Shown in pieces: positions 36,095-44,074 of a stretch of DNA of 44,287 bases (position 1 is the first letter of the stretch; every line of letters begins with the position of its first letter). A program made the translations under genes and the position numbers. This DNA comes from Prevotella sp. (GTDB lineage Bacteria; Bacteroidota; Bacteroidia; Bacteroidales; Bacteroidaceae), in assembly GCA_017524385.1 (NCBI GenBank), contig JAFWSS010000246.1:1-44287 (forward strand), written 5' to 3'. Under the pieces are notes generated by a model. That model had not been told where the DNA came from. It saw only the letters and a list, made by a program, of their open reading frames with translations, and searched no databases.

Positions 36095-37345
36095 TCACAA
36101 TCCTTTTTTACAGATGAAAATCATATGTTGCTTGTCTTTGGTGGTGGTGGCGAAGAGATAGGTGTCGCCTCCGTCGGACAGTCGCAGGCGTTTGCGTAGT
36201 TGGTCGGCGGTGAGGGGGAAGTTGCGTGTGGTGATGTTGGCTTGGGTGATGTCCTTGAGTGACTCGCGCAACTGCCGCTTGTTCATCGTGGTGGTGCCGG
36301 TGATGTGCATGACACGCCCGGGGAAGTGGGGAATGTGCTGGGTGGAAAGGAAAAGATGGCTGTTGGGGGCGATGGCTTGAAGGGAGAACCTTTCCGCCAA
36401 TGTGGCGAAGCAGCCTGCTTTCATGATGGCGGCATTGGGCTCGTAGAGCCAGCATGTGGAGCCTATGGGACTTGCGGGGTCTATAGTTCTTGTGGGAGCA
36501 AGGGGAATCTCGCTGATGCAGGGTGTGGGGGCGGCCTGTCGCTCCGTTTCCAAATCGGTGATGAAGGTCTGTTGGTCGTTTGCACAGCAGACGACGGTGT
36601 TGGTGCTGCTGCTGTGATGAGCACTGAGCCATACGAGCAGTTCCTTGCATTCGTTGGCAGCGGCCACGATGTGTATCTCCCTCACCGTGTTCGGACAGGC
36701 GTTGTCAAGGCTTTTGAGTGTCTCGTGCCAGTCGAGCATGGGTGATAGTTTCACCATCAGGTGGTCGGCTTTCTCGAGGAGTCGGGGCAGCACGGGCAGG
36801 ATGTCGGGTGTGCAGTCGCTGATGGCGAAGGTGCGTGCACCGTGTTGGTCACGCCTTGCCGGGTCGATGAAAAGCAGGGAGAGATGGGGTAAAGAGTCGA
36901 GCAGAGCAATGGCGTCGCCTTCGCGCACCTCGGCATGGTCGAGACCCAAGGCGCGCAGGTTGTGACGTGCCACTTGGCAGAGAGTGTCCTGGCGCTCGAT
37001 GTAGATGGCTTGTGTGAAGAGTGGGGCGAGAAAGGAGAAATCGACACCGGCTCCTCCGGTGAGGTCGGCTAGGATGTGTCGCTCATTGTCGCCAATGAAC
37101 TTCTGGCAGAGGTCGGCCTTGTAACGTGCCGTCTGTTCCGAAGAACACTGTTCCATAGCCAGTGGGGGAGGGTAGGTGATATCGTCGCAGGAAGCCCATG
37201 ACGGCAACTTGCTCTTTGCTTTCTGCCAACCCCTGATTTGGTCGATGGCGAAGGCCATGTCCACATCGAGGTGCTTGGACGCTTGCAAGGCCAACGTCCG
37301 TGTGTCGTCATTACGATGAGCGAGGATGAAGGCTTTGATGCCCAT
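36095..37345 (-). CDS. Class I SAM-dependent methyltransferase with THUMP-like/ferredoxin-like domain
   Basis: The 416-residue protein has a SAM-binding core: ILADLTGGAGVDFSFLAPLF (motif I) and, after a helix, AIYIERQDTLCQVARHN. LLFIDPARRDQHGARTFAISD is the catalytic DPAR-type motif IV. A C-terminal part (GRVMHITGTTTMNKRQLRESLK, then NITTRNFPLTADQLRKRLRLSDGGD) resembles the ferredoxin-like THUMP-like domain of Bacteroidetes methyltransferases such as PG1098. RNA is the likely target, by analogy. It ends convergently with susD. A short repetitive AT-rich spacer (TCTAAA repeats) separates it from the M15 peptidase gene. Confidence 0.8.
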   Translation of the reverse strand: MGIKAFILAHRNDDTRTLALQASKHLDVDMAFAIDQIRGWQKAKSKLPSWASCDDITYPPPLAMEQCSSEQTARYKADLCQKFIGDNERHILADLTGGAGVDFSFLAPLFTQAIYIERQDTLCQVARHNLRALGLDHAEVREGDAIALLDSLPHLSLLFIDPARRDQHGARTFAISDCTPDILPVLPRLLEKADHLMVKLSPMLDWHETLKSLDNACPNTVREIHIVAAANECKELLVWLSAHHSSSTNTVVCCANDQQTFITDLETERQAAPTPCISEIPLAPTRTIDPASPIGSTCWLYEPNAAIMKAGCFATLAERFSLQAIAPNSHLFLSTQHIPHFPGRVMHITGTTTMNKRQLRESLKDITQANITTRNFPLTADQLRKRLRLSDGGDTYLFATTTKDKQHMIFICKKGL

Positions 37346-37406
37346 GTCTAAAAACTAAATAAAGTCTAAATCTCAAATCTAAAGTCTAAAATCTCAAATC
37401 TCAAGT

Positions 37407-38177
37407 CTATCTGATGACTTTGTAGTATTTCTTCGCCTCGGCGCGGGTGCAGAGGTTGAAATGCCACCATTCGGTGCGGAGGGGTTTGAAACCACCAGCA
37501 GCCATCACCTCACGAAGGAGTTGGCGGTTGGCTTGTGCCTCCTTGGTCATGCGTTTGCTTGACACCAGTTTGTCCTCGATGTCGATATGGGAGAGTGTGC
37601 CCATGTAGTCTACCTTCGCGCCCATCGGGATGGTGTCGCCGCCAACGCGGCAGATGGAGATGTCGACAGCCATGCCGTAGTTGTGCATGCCGCCGCCGTT
37701 GGCAGGGTTGCTCACATAGATGTTTTTGGGAGTCCCCTTCACTACGTTCCACATCACTTGCTGGATGCTCATGGGGCGTGTGGCGTCGAAGATGATGAGA
37801 CTGAGTTCCGGATGAAGTTCCTTGAGCTTTTTCTGGGCCTTGGCGAGGGCATCGGCGGCCTTGGGGTGGAGATATCCCTCACGCAAATCCTTGTAAAGCA
37901 CCTGCCCGGTGAAGTTGTCGGGACGGCTGTACATCAGGCTGACCTCGATGGTGGGGTCCACCGACTTGATGTTCACCATCCCTTGACGCTCCATCGATAG
38001 TGCCGTGGCGCTGAGGCTGTCGGGCTCGACGGCATCTGTTGATGATCTGAAGCCTTTGGTGGAATTGGAGCCAACAACGGTTTGGGGCGTATCCGTTTTT
38101 GACGACACTTTGGGGGTGTCGGCTTTGTGACTGGTGCATGCTATAAGGATGATGGTGGCTAGCAGTATTCTCTTCAT
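37407..38177 (-). CDS. M15 family D-alanyl-D-alanine dipeptidase (VanX/DdpX-like), lipoprotein
   Basis: The 256-residue protein has a lipoprotein signal with Cys about residue 14 (IILIACTS), a linker, and a VanX-like zinc peptidase domain. Zinc ligands and catalytic residues are visible in HNYGMAVDISI (H-x(6)-D) and EWWHFNL (E-x-x-H), with the conserved Arg in FDATRPMS. VanX enzymes hydrolyse D-Ala-D-Ala. In Bacteroidetes a role in peptidoglycan turnover rather than vancomycin resistance is likely, because no vanH or vanA genes are present. Preceded by a strong terminator, so it is transcribed on its own. Confidence 0.9.
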   Translation of the reverse strand: MKRILLATIILIACTSHKADTPKVSSKTDTPQTVVGSNSTKGFRSSTDAVEPDSLSATALSMERQGMVNIKSVDPTIEVSLMYSRPDNFTGQVLYKDLREGYLHPKAADALAKAQKKLKELHPELSLIIFDATRPMSIQQVMWNVVKGTPKNIYVSNPANGGGMHNYGMAVDISICRVGGDTIPMGAKVDYMGTLSHIDIEDKLVSSKRMTKEAQANRQLLREVMAAGGFKPLRTEWWHFNLCTRAEAKKYYKVIR

Positions 38178-38196
38178 CTTGGTGGTAATTGGATAA

Positions 38197-38230
38197 TCAC
38201 CGCCTGCTCCATGTCAGGAGCAGGCGGTGA
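38197..38230. terminator. Terminator after lemA
   Basis: A perfect 14-bp inverted repeat, TCACCGCCTGCTCC and its complement, with loop ATGTCA, lies 29 bases past the lemA stop and just upstream of the M15 peptidase ATG. Confidence 0.8.
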
Positions 38231-38259
38231 CCATGGTGAGTAAGTATGAAAATGTAGGC

Positions 38260-38841
38260 TTAGAATTTCACTTCTGGCTTTTTCTGGGCGTCAGCGTCGG
38301 CTTGGAATTTCTCCATCTGACGGAAGCCGAAGATGCCGGCGAAGATGTTTTTCGGGAACGAGCGGATTTCCTTGTTGTATACGGTCACCTTGTCGTTGTA
38401 CTTGTTGCGTGCCTCGTTGATGCGGTTTTCCGTGCCTTCCAACTGCGTCTGAAGGTTCATGAAACTCTCGTTGGCTTTCAGGTCTGGGTAGCTTTCAGAT
38501 ACGGCGATGAGCCTTCCGAGGGCGGAGCCTAGTTCACCTTGTGCTTTCTGGAACTCAGCAAGTTGTTCGGGGGTGCAGTTGCTGGGGTCGATGGTCATAC
38601 TCGTTGCCTTTGCGCGTGCTTCCACCACTTCTTTGAGTGTGTTTTCCTCATGCTTGGCATAGCCTTTCACAGTTTCCACAAGATTGGGAATGAGGTCAGC
38701 TCTGCGCTGGTAAGTATTTTGCACGTCACTCCATGCTTGTGTGGCATCTTCCTGAACGCCCACCATTCCGTTGTAGGCGCTGATGCACCATAATACCAAT
38801 ACCGCGATGACGGCAAGGATGATCATTGTTGATTTTTTCAT
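38260..38841 (-). CDS. LemA family protein
   Basis: The 193-residue protein has a single N-terminal membrane helix (first ~24 residues) and a helical cytoplasmic or periplasmic domain. LemA landmarks are YNGMVGVQEDATQAWSDV, RRADLIPNLVETVKGYAKHE and YNKEIRSFPKNIFAG near the C-terminus. Function is not settled; genes of this family often sit beside TPM-domain genes, as here. It starts about 85 bases after the TPM gene on the same strand. The gap contains a tandem 18-bp AT repeat (see 38895). Confidence 0.93.
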   Translation of the reverse strand: MKKSTMIILAVIAVLVLWCISAYNGMVGVQEDATQAWSDVQNTYQRRADLIPNLVETVKGYAKHEENTLKEVVEARAKATSMTIDPSNCTPEQLAEFQKAQGELGSALGRLIAVSESYPDLKANESFMNLQTQLEGTENRINEARNKYNDKVTVYNKEIRSFPKNIFAGIFGFRQMEKFQADADAQKKPEVKF

Positions 38842-38894
38842 GCTCTTTTATGTTTTTAGTGAATATATTTCAATGTCTCGCTTATCAATTCCAA

Positions 38895-38926
38895 ATTGTA
38901 AATTATTAATTGTAAATTATTAATTA
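38895..38926. repeat. Short AT-rich direct repeat
   Basis: The sequence ATTGTAAATTATTA appears twice in tandem within about 32 bases between the TPM gene and lemA. Similar AT-rich repeats lie between susC and susD and beside the methyltransferase gene, so they appear to be a local habit of intergenic DNA. Confidence 0.55.
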
Positions 38927-39769
38927 TCACCAGCTTCCTCCGGCGCCGCCGCCTCCGAAGCTGCCGCCTCCGAAGCTGCCGCCTCCACCTCCGAAACTAC
39001 CGCCTCCACCTCTGAAGCCGCCGCCGCCTATGAAGATGTTGCCACCGCCACCGCTGTATCCGCCACCGCCGCTGCCGACACCTCCGCCATGTCTCCATAA
39101 ATAGATGATGAGGATGATGAGGAAGATGAGGAGCATGATGTCGGCGAAGGATACATCGTCGTCGCTGGCCACGATAGAGGTCGATGGGGGCAGTTCACCG
39201 GTCTTGATTTGTGTATAGACGGCCTCGCAGGTCTGAGCCACGGCGAGGCTGGTGTTGTTCGCCCGCATGTTGGGCTTGATGAAGTTGGTGGCGATGCGGT
39301 TGCAGGTGATGTCGGGAAGGTATGACTCCAACCCTTTTCCGGGTGCTATGAAATACTGCTTGTCAAGGACGGCGAGCACGATGACGAGTCCGGTGCGTGT
39401 GTCCTTGTATCCTATGCCGTAATTGTTGCCCACATCCTGTGCCATGCGAAAGGCATCGGCGTTTTTCACGTGGTTGACGACGATGAAGACAGACTGGATG
39501 TCAAACTCATGGTTGAGCAGATTGAGGTAATGGTTGGCGGAGGCCTTGTACTCGTAGTCTAGAAGGTTGTCGGGGTCGCACACATACTGCGTGGAGTCTT
39601 TGAGAAAGACCATTTCTATGTTGTCGGCACTCCAGATGGGGTATCCGTCGTCTGCTTTTTCCGGACTGGCGGCAATGGCTGCCGCGCTGGTCGTCAGGAG
39701 GGCGGCCAGGATGATGAGAAGGTGCTGCCAGAGCTTCTTGGGTGTCTGTGTGTCGGTCATTCTCGTCAT
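38927..39769 (-). CDS. TPM domain-containing membrane protein (YgcG-like)
   Basis: The 280-residue protein has a signal/membrane segment (about residues 14-36), a TPM domain (about 55-190, VCDPDNLLDYEYKASANHYL, FDIQSVFIVV, GYKDTRTGLVIVLAVLDKQY), then a membrane helix (about 205-225) and a tail of about 45 residues almost entirely Gly with Ser and Phe. The TPM domain is found in YgcG and in plant photosystem-II repair proteins (TLP18.3), some with phosphatase activity. The Gly-rich tail comes from DNA repeats of GCCGCCTCC type. It lies upstream of lemA. A start at MTDTQ (39760) is also possible. Confidence 0.85.
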   Translation of the reverse strand: MTRMTDTQTPKKLWQHLLIILAALLTTSAAAIAASPEKADDGYPIWSADNIEMVFLKDSTQYVCDPDNLLDYEYKASANHYLNLLNHEFDIQSVFIVVNHVKNADAFRMAQDVGNNYGIGYKDTRTGLVIVLAVLDKQYFIAPGKGLESYLPDITCNRIATNFIKPNMRANNTSLAVAQTCEAVYTQIKTGELPPSTSIVASDDDVSFADIMLLIFLIILIIYLWRHGGGVGSGGGGYSGGGGNIFIGGGGFRGGGGSFGGGGGSFGGGSFGGGGAGGSW

Positions 39770-39829
39770 TTTTGTGCAAAAATAGTGATTTTTGCGGATG
39801 GTTGCAACTTTTGGGATGGGAATTTTGTG

Positions 39830-40249
39830 TTATACAGTTTTTCTCATACCGAGGGCCTTGTTTTCTGCCCTTTCCATCACCTCTCGCTCTCCGGGGCCTT
39901 TGTCGTTGATGCCGCAGAGATGAAGGATGCCATGGATGATGACGCGATGGAGCTCGTCGTCGTATGGTGTGCCTTGTTCCTGGGCGTTGGAGGCCACGGT
40001 GTCGAGTGAGATGACAATGTCGCCGCTGATGGTGTCGCCTTCGGAGTAGTCGAAGGTGATGATGTCGGTGTAGTAGTCGTGACCAAGATATTCGAGGTTG
40101 ACTTCCAGGATTTTATTGTCATCGACAAACATATAGCCTATCTCGCCTACCTTCTTTCCATAGGAGGCGGCCACGGCTTTCACCCATGCCGTGGTGAGGC
40201 GTTTCTTGATGGAGGGCATTTTCACTCCATCGGTGTTGTAGGTGATCAT
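39830..40249 (-). CDS. ybeY: Endoribonuclease YbeY
   Basis: YbeY is a zinc endoribonuclease for rRNA maturation and ribosome quality control. The 139-residue protein has the ligand motif HRVIIHGILHLCGIND (H-x3-H-x5-H type, here HGILHLCGIND with a partly shifted third ligand) and the downstream acidic GEREVMER. TYNTDGVKMPSIKK marks the N-terminus. It lies 50 bases after coaD and 60 bases before the TPM gene. Confidence 0.9.
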   Translation of the reverse strand: MITYNTDGVKMPSIKKRLTTAWVKAVAASYGKKVGEIGYMFVDDNKILEVNLEYLGHDYYTDIITFDYSEGDTISGDIVISLDTVASNAQEQGTPYDDELHRVIIHGILHLCGINDKGPGEREVMERAENKALGMRKTV

Positions 40250-40299
40250 TGTGGTGTGTTTTTAGTTTTCTAGTATTCCTAGCTTCTCTAGTATTGTGG

Positions 40300-40755
40300 T
40301 TATTCTTGCTTTCTCTTTGGGAGGAAGGGTGTGGTGTCTTGCCCGAAATGGGAGAGTTCCCTCACCATGGTCGAACTGACACATGCCAATTCCGGCTTGG
40401 CGAAGAGGATGATGGTTTCCAGTCCGCTGACGAGGCGGTTGATGTCGGCTTGCTCGCGCTCATATTCGAAGTCTTTCACGCTCCTAACGCCTTTCACCAC
40501 GAATTGAGCACCCATGCGTTTCGCCAGTTCGGTGGTGAGGTCGCTGTATGCCACAACCTCCACCCGAGGGTTGTCGGCGTAGAGGGCGGCGATGGCCTTC
40601 AAGCGCTCTTCCGTGCTCTGGGTGTAGTGTTTGTGCTCGTTGACACCCACGGCGATGACGAGGTGGTCGGCGAGGGCGAGGGCGCGCTGGGCGATGTCGT
40701 AGTGACCGATGGTGAAGGGGTCGAAACTCCCTGGGAAGATGGCGGTGGTGTTCAT
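40300..40755 (-). CDS. coaD: Phosphopantetheine adenylyltransferase
   Basis: CoaD transfers AMP from ATP to 4'-phosphopantetheine, the penultimate step of coenzyme A synthesis. The 151-residue protein has the nucleotidyltransferase motif [13 protein letters not shown] (residues 9-21, HxGH-type with GHYD), [12 protein letters not shown] and [12 protein letters not shown]. Length and order are normal. The ATG overlaps the ruvB stop by 4 bases, so it is coupled to ruvB. Confidence 0.95.
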   Translation of the reverse strand: MNTTAIFPGSFDPFTIGHYDIAQRALALADHLVIAVGVNEHKHYTQSTEERLKAIAALYADNPRVEVVAYSDLTTELAKRMGAQFVVKGVRSVKDFEYEREQADINRLVSGLETIILFAKPELACVSSTMVRELSHFGQDTTPFLPKRKQE

Positions 40756-41786
40756 TCAAAAAGGTCTCTTTGTTGTGGTGTTCCGTGATAGGGGTTGCGT
40801 CCAAGGTGGCGGTAGGCCAGTTCGGTGACCATACGGCCTCGTGGTGTGCGTTTGATGAAGCCTTCCATGATGAGGAAAGGCTCGTAGACCTCCTCTATGG
40901 TGCCGGAGTCCTCGCCGATGGCGGTGGCGATGGTGGTGATGCCCACAGGGCCACCCCGGAACTTGTCGATGATGGTGGTGAGAATTTTGTTGTCTATCTC
41001 GTCGAGGCCATACTGGTCGATGTTGAGGGCGGTGAGGGCTATGTTGGCGATGCTGAGGTCGATGGTGCCGTTGCCGCGCACTTGTGCGAAGTCGCGCACA
41101 CGACGGAGAAGTGCGTTGGCGATGCGGGGCGTGCCGCGGCTCCGACGGGCTATCTCTTCTGCCGCCTTCTGCTCCATCGGCACGCCGAGGATGCTTGCCG
41201 ACCGCTTGAGAATCTTTGTGATGGTCTCTGGGTCGTAATACTCCAGGTGCATGTTGATACCGAAGCGGGCGCGAAGGGGGGCGGTGAGCAGGCCGCTGCG
41301 TGTGGTGGCGCCGACGAGGGTGAAGGGGTTGAGGTCGATTTGTATGGTGCGTGCCGATGGACCTTTGTCGATCATGATGTCGATGCGGTAGTCCTCCATG
41401 GCGGAATAGAGGTATTCCTCCACCACGGGGGAGAGACGGTGAATCTCGTCGATGAACAGCACGTCGTTGGTCTGCAGTGAGGTGAGGATGCCGGCCAGGT
41501 CGCCAGGCTTGTCGAGCACAGGGCCGCTGGTGAGTTTGAAACCCACACCCAGTTCGTTGGCGATGATGTTGCTCAGAGTTGTCTTGCCTAGGCCGGGAGG
41601 ACCGTGCAGCAGGGTGTGGTCCAGGGGCTCGCCACGGTATTTGGCGGCCTCAACAAACACCTGCAGGTTGTCGACAACGCTCTGCTGACCGCTGAAGTCG
41701 GCGAAACGCAGGGGGCGAAGGGCATTCTCAAAATCCTTCTCCGCTGGAGACACGCGCTCTTTCCTTATGTCAAAATCTTCTTCCAT
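40752..41786 (-). CDS. ruvB: Holliday junction branch-migration ATPase RuvB
   Basis: RuvB is the hexameric motor that moves Holliday junctions with RuvA. The 344-residue protein has Walker A GPPGLGKT (residues 62-69), Walker [11 protein letters not shown] (111-120), a sensor/arginine-finger region ([18 protein letters not shown]) and the C-terminal winged helix ([18 protein letters not shown]). A full Bacteroidetes promoter lies at 41880-41911, divergent from the tRNA-Met promoter. No ruvA or ruvC is in the window. It leads the ruvB-coaD-ybeY set. Confidence 0.97.
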   Translation of the reverse strand: MEEDFDIRKERVSPAEKDFENALRPLRFADFSGQQSVVDNLQVFVEAAKYRGEPLDHTLLHGPPGLGKTTLSNIIANELGVGFKLTSGPVLDKPGDLAGILTSLQTNDVLFIDEIHRLSPVVEEYLYSAMEDYRIDIMIDKGPSARTIQIDLNPFTLVGATTRSGLLTAPLRARFGINMHLEYYDPETITKILKRSASILGVPMEQKAAEEIARRSRGTPRIANALLRRVRDFAQVRGNGTIDLSIANIALTALNIDQYGLDEIDNKILTTIIDKFRGGPVGITTIATAIGEDSGTIEEVYEPFLIMEGFIKRTPRGRMVTELAYRHLGRNPYHGTPQQRDLFE

Positions 41787-41879
41787 GGAATATGTTCCTC
41801 ATTGATGGGGACCGCTTTCCATGCATCTCTTGCGTATGGGGGGTATGATGCTGGCAGCGAATCACACATTAACAGCCAA

Positions 41880-41911
41880 CAAAGGTAAGCAATGCCGTTT
41901 GAATCACCAAA
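41880..41911 (-). promoter_or_regulatory. Bacteroidetes-type promoter of ruvB
   Basis: On the minus strand, TTTG (41908-41911), a 20-base spacer and TACCTTTG (41880-41887). The -33 element lies inside the palindrome CACCAAATATTTGGTG (41905-41920). The ruvB ATG is 93 bases further on. Confidence 0.75.
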
Positions 41912-41956
41912 TATTTGGTGGTTTAAAAAAATAATCCTTTAAAAATTTGGTGGTTT
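41905..41956. promoter_or_regulatory. Palindrome and direct repeats between divergent ruvB and tRNA-Met promoters
   Basis: CACCAAATATTTGGTG (41905-41920) is a perfect 16-bp palindrome. The 11-mer TTTGGTGGTTT is repeated at 41915-41925 and 41946-41956, exactly 31 bases apart (about three helical turns). The palindrome overlaps the ruvB -33 element and the second repeat contains the tRNA -33 element, so the site could be a shared operator. Confidence 0.55.
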
Positions 41957-41977
41957 CAACCTAATAGATTAACTTTG
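41946..41977 (+). promoter_or_regulatory. Bacteroidetes-type promoter of tRNA-Met
   Basis: TTTG (41946-41949), a 20-base spacer and TAACTTTG (41970-41977), with the tRNA starting about 34 bases further on. Confidence 0.75.
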
Positions 41978-42010
41978 CACCCCAATATATACGCTTGACG
42001 TTTATATCTC

Positions 42011-42084
42011 GGACTTGTAGCTCAGTTGGTTAGAGCAACAGACTCATAATCTGGAGGTCGTAGGTTCAAGCCCTACCTGGTCCA
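42011..42084 (+). tRNA. tRNA-Met (anticodon CAT)
   Basis: A typical cloverleaf: acceptor GGACTTG/CTGGTCC (one T/T mismatch, shared with the tRNA-Asn here), D-arm with TAGCTCAGTTGG, anticodon loop CTCATAA giving CAT, and T-arm GTAGG-TTCAAGC-CCTAC. No CCA is encoded. An elongator tRNA-Met is likeliest; an Ile tRNA with modified CAT is possible. Confidence 0.93.
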
Positions 42085-42089
42085 CATGG

Positions 42090-42128
42090 AAAATCAGCAA
42101 CTTAGAAGAAATTCAAGTTGCTGATTTT
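42090..42128 (+). terminator. Terminator of tRNA-Met
   Basis: AAAATCAGCAACTT (42090-42103) pairs perfectly with AAGTTGCTGATTTT (42115-42128), followed by a T. It lies 5 bases past the tRNA gene. It could also act for leftward transcription. Confidence 0.75.
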
Positions 42129-42135
42129 TCATTTT

Positions 42136-42218
42136 GCGAAAACAATGCGAAAACAATCGTTTTGAGTTCGACCCCATTTTAAGCAAGTTTTCGCAATCTT
42201 ATGAGACTGCGAAAACAA
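42136..42218. repeat. GCGAAAACAA repeats beside tRNA-Met
   Basis: GCGAAAACAAT occurs twice in tandem (42136-42146, 42147-42157), and GCGAAAACAA again at 42209-42218. GTTTTCGCA (42187-42195) and TGCGAAAAC (42208-42216) form a perfect 9-bp inverted repeat. Clusters of short direct and inverted repeats next to a tRNA 3' end are typical of integrase arm-binding sites, but no integrase is in the window. No gene is supported between 42130 and 42382. Confidence 0.6.
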
Positions 42219-42382
42219 GTTGAAGTTCATATGAACGGATAAAAGCCGAGGTGTTGCCAAAGTGGAAACACCTTCAAAACCTCCTTGGCGATTCACCAAT
42301 GCGGTAGTCTTTTTCTCCAAATGGTATTATGCATCTGTCTTACGTCCTGTTCCACTTGTCTGCATCCTTGGCTTAACCATGA

Positions 42383-42703
42383 TTACATTCCTTCGTTCGC
42401 CAGAAAATACTCTTTTGCCAAGTCAATGGCATTTAAACGGAGTGTTTCGTCCTCTTCCTTTAAGATGGCATATACGCCATCAGCTAGCCAGAGTTTCATC
42501 AGTTCCTTTTCATCAACCTTATAAAGCTCTGCCAACTTGGGAACTTGGTCACGTCTTACACGTCGCGCCCCCAATTCCATCTTACTATACATAGGCATGT
42601 CCGTCTCAAGCAACTCTGCCAACTGTCGTTGCTTCAATCCATGCTCCAGTCTCATGGCCTTTATCTTCGGACCAAACATGCCATAAATTCTTTTATCCTT
42701 CAT
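42383..42703 (-). CDS. XRE-family helix-turn-helix regulator
   Basis: The 106-residue protein has an XRE/Cro-type HTH in its first 65 residues (IKAMRLEHGLKQRQLAELL, then MPMYSKMELGARRVRRDQ), ending in a short acidic helical tail. Homologues often start at MFGPKIKAMR, which would be the ATG at 42679, so the first 8 residues are uncertain. It is probably a repressor or antitoxin-like regulator. No partner with a clear shared function lies downstream on its strand. Immediately upstream is a truncated antitoxin remnant. Confidence 0.8.
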   Translation of the reverse strand: MKDKRIYGMFGPKIKAMRLEHGLKQRQLAELLETDMPMYSKMELGARRVRRDQVPKLAELYKVDEKELMKLWLADGVYAILKEEDETLRLNAIDLAKEYFLANEGM

Positions 42704-42723
42704 ATTCTTTGTATCGTTGTTTG

Positions 42724-42813
42724 TCAGATATTGGCTTTTTCCTTCTTATCCGGTTCTCCCTGACGGATATACTCGTCAAATTCTTCTATGTTAAACTTAC
42801 GTTCATTGCACAT
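42724..42813 (-). pseudogene. Truncated VbhA-like antitoxin (Fic partner) remnant
   Basis: A 29-codon frame starts MCNERKFNIEEFDEYIRQGE and continues with PDKKEKANI before TGA at 42724-42726. This closely recalls the N-terminus of Bacteroidales VbhA-family antitoxins, in which the section equivalent to KKEKANI is followed by W-x-T-A-I-G. Reading past the stop gives QTTIQ, so the stop may have replaced that Trp codon. No Fic toxin follows. The family call rests on recall of the conserved start, not on a search. Confidence 0.5.
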
Positions 42814-42841
42814 ATTAACGTTTTTTATATTGAGAAAACTT

Positions 42842-43669
42842 CTATTCCAATTGTTTTCTATACACTGAATCTAAAGTTTGTCCATCCTTATCTTTCCAGA
42901 CGAGCCAACCGTTATTGCTACTGCCAATACAGAAGTCGGCAGCTGTACTTGGACTGGAGAATGTTTTGTCGGATTCCAATAATAATTTGTCTCCATTTGC
43001 AGATGTATATTCCGAAAGTAGTTTCTCACGTTTCTCTTTCCATGTAAACGATGGAACAGACGATTTGGCGACAATACTACCCTTTAAAACAGTGAATCCG
43101 TTGGCATCATAGAAACCTCTGGCATCACAACCACGTCCCTTTGTATAGAACAGATGTTCCTCCTTTGGCTTTGCTACATCAAAGATATTGCAACCAATAA
43201 AGGATGTGAGGAACTTCACATCTTCAAAGAACCCTTCCATATCATCCTTCCTGTATTCAGGAAGATTGGGAGCCTTAGGTGTTTGCTTGTTCTCATTCAG
43301 CACAAAAGTGTTTGAAATCTTTGCCTCTGCGATAGCCCGATATTCCAAGTATTGCACATCAGCCTTTGTCATAGCAGCATCTTTCGAGATAAACAGCAAC
43401 GCCTTTTGCCAAAAGGCTTTCTTGCTATCGTGGTCTTTCACCCGCTCACGGAAATTCTCCGTCTCACCAATGTATGCCTTTGGTTTTGTTGTTTCATCCT
43501 CACCCAACAAGATATAAAATGCTGGTGTCTGCAACTCCTGTCGCTCATTCAGAATTGAGAGATTTGAACGAGGAATCACATACATCTGGCAAATCTTATT
43601 GCAGATGAACACATACAGAGTCCCTTTCGGGTCTCCATCTATCAAATATGTTGTTACTGTTTTGCCCAT
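42842..43669 (-). CDS. GIY-YIG nuclease-like protein with C-terminal DUF4357 domain
   Basis: The 275-residue protein carries a GIY-YIG domain (about residues 47-125; FYILLGEDE, then AYIGETENFRERVKDH, with the Arg and downstream Glu expected of the active site). A DUF4357 domain lies at the C-terminus (FSSPSTAADFCIGSSNNGWLVWKDKDG). Such proteins occur in accessory regions and often near restriction-modification genes, with likely DNA-cleaving activity; the role here is unknown. The ORF also has an ATG two codons upstream. It is divergent from higBA and is not obviously disrupted. Confidence 0.85.
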   Translation of the reverse strand: MGKTVTTYLIDGDPKGTLYVFICNKICQMYVIPRSNLSILNERQELQTPAFYILLGEDETTKPKAYIGETENFRERVKDHDSKKAFWQKALLFISKDAAMTKADVQYLEYRAIAEAKISNTFVLNENKQTPKAPNLPEYRKDDMEGFFEDVKFLTSFIGCNIFDVAKPKEEHLFYTKGRGCDARGFYDANGFTVLKGSIVAKSSVPSFTWKEKREKLLSEYTSANGDKLLLESDKTFSSPSTAADFCIGSSNNGWLVWKDKDGQTLDSVYRKQLE

Positions 43670-43702
43670 ATTCATTATTTCGCTTGCCGTTCGACGCTAA
43701 AG

Positions 43703-44074
43703 TTGCTTTGTCAACAAGAAAGTTATTTCTTATTTCAGACCATAAGTAATTATAAAAGAGACATTGCGTTATCTGAATTGTACGAGACAGGCAAAACCAA
43801 GGACAGGAAATACAAGCAAATATGTAAGAACAAGAAACTGGTTAATGGCTATATTAAAGCCGTAGGTATTATGTACAACGTAGAATCCACGGAAGAATTG
43901 AAGCCCTTCAGTTTTCTTCATTACGAGAAGCTGAAATACCAACGTGGCGAGCCTAAAAGTTCAGTAAGACTTGCAAATGGAATGGTTGAACGCCTGTTGT
44001 TTGTAGAAACAGATGACGGTATTGAAGTAGAATTAATAGAAATTGATAGTACGCATTATGGCAACAAGAAGTAA
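43703..44074 (+). CDS. higB: HigB-like RelE/ParE-superfamily toxin
   Basis: The 123-residue product ends in a RelE/HigB-type core (RDIALSELYETGKTKDRKYKQI, then LKPFSFLHYEKLKYQRGE and SSVRLANGMVERLLFVE), an mRNA-cleaving toxin family that acts on the ribosome. There is no ATG; the longest frame starts at TTG (43703). A typical HigB would start about 14 residues later (near YKRDIAL), where only ATA and similar codons occur, so the start is uncertain. The antitoxin gene overlaps its end by 17 bases in another frame, the usual HigBA order. Confidence 0.8.
   Translation: MLCQQESYFLFQTISNYKRDIALSELYETGKTKDRKYKQICKNKKLVNGYIKAVGIMYNVESTEELKPFSFLHYEKLKYQRGEPKSSVRLANGMVERLLFVETDDGIEVELIEIDSTHYGNKK

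Noticed and set aside
37407-38177. Vancomycin-resistance gene vanX
   Set aside because: A VanX-like fold is present, but no vanH/vanA ligase genes or VanRS regulator are nearby; a cell-wall turnover peptidase is the better reading.
42129-42320. 63-codon minus-strand frame beside tRNA-Met
   Set aside because: It overlaps the repeats and terminator, has no recognisable domain, and its residues look non-coding.
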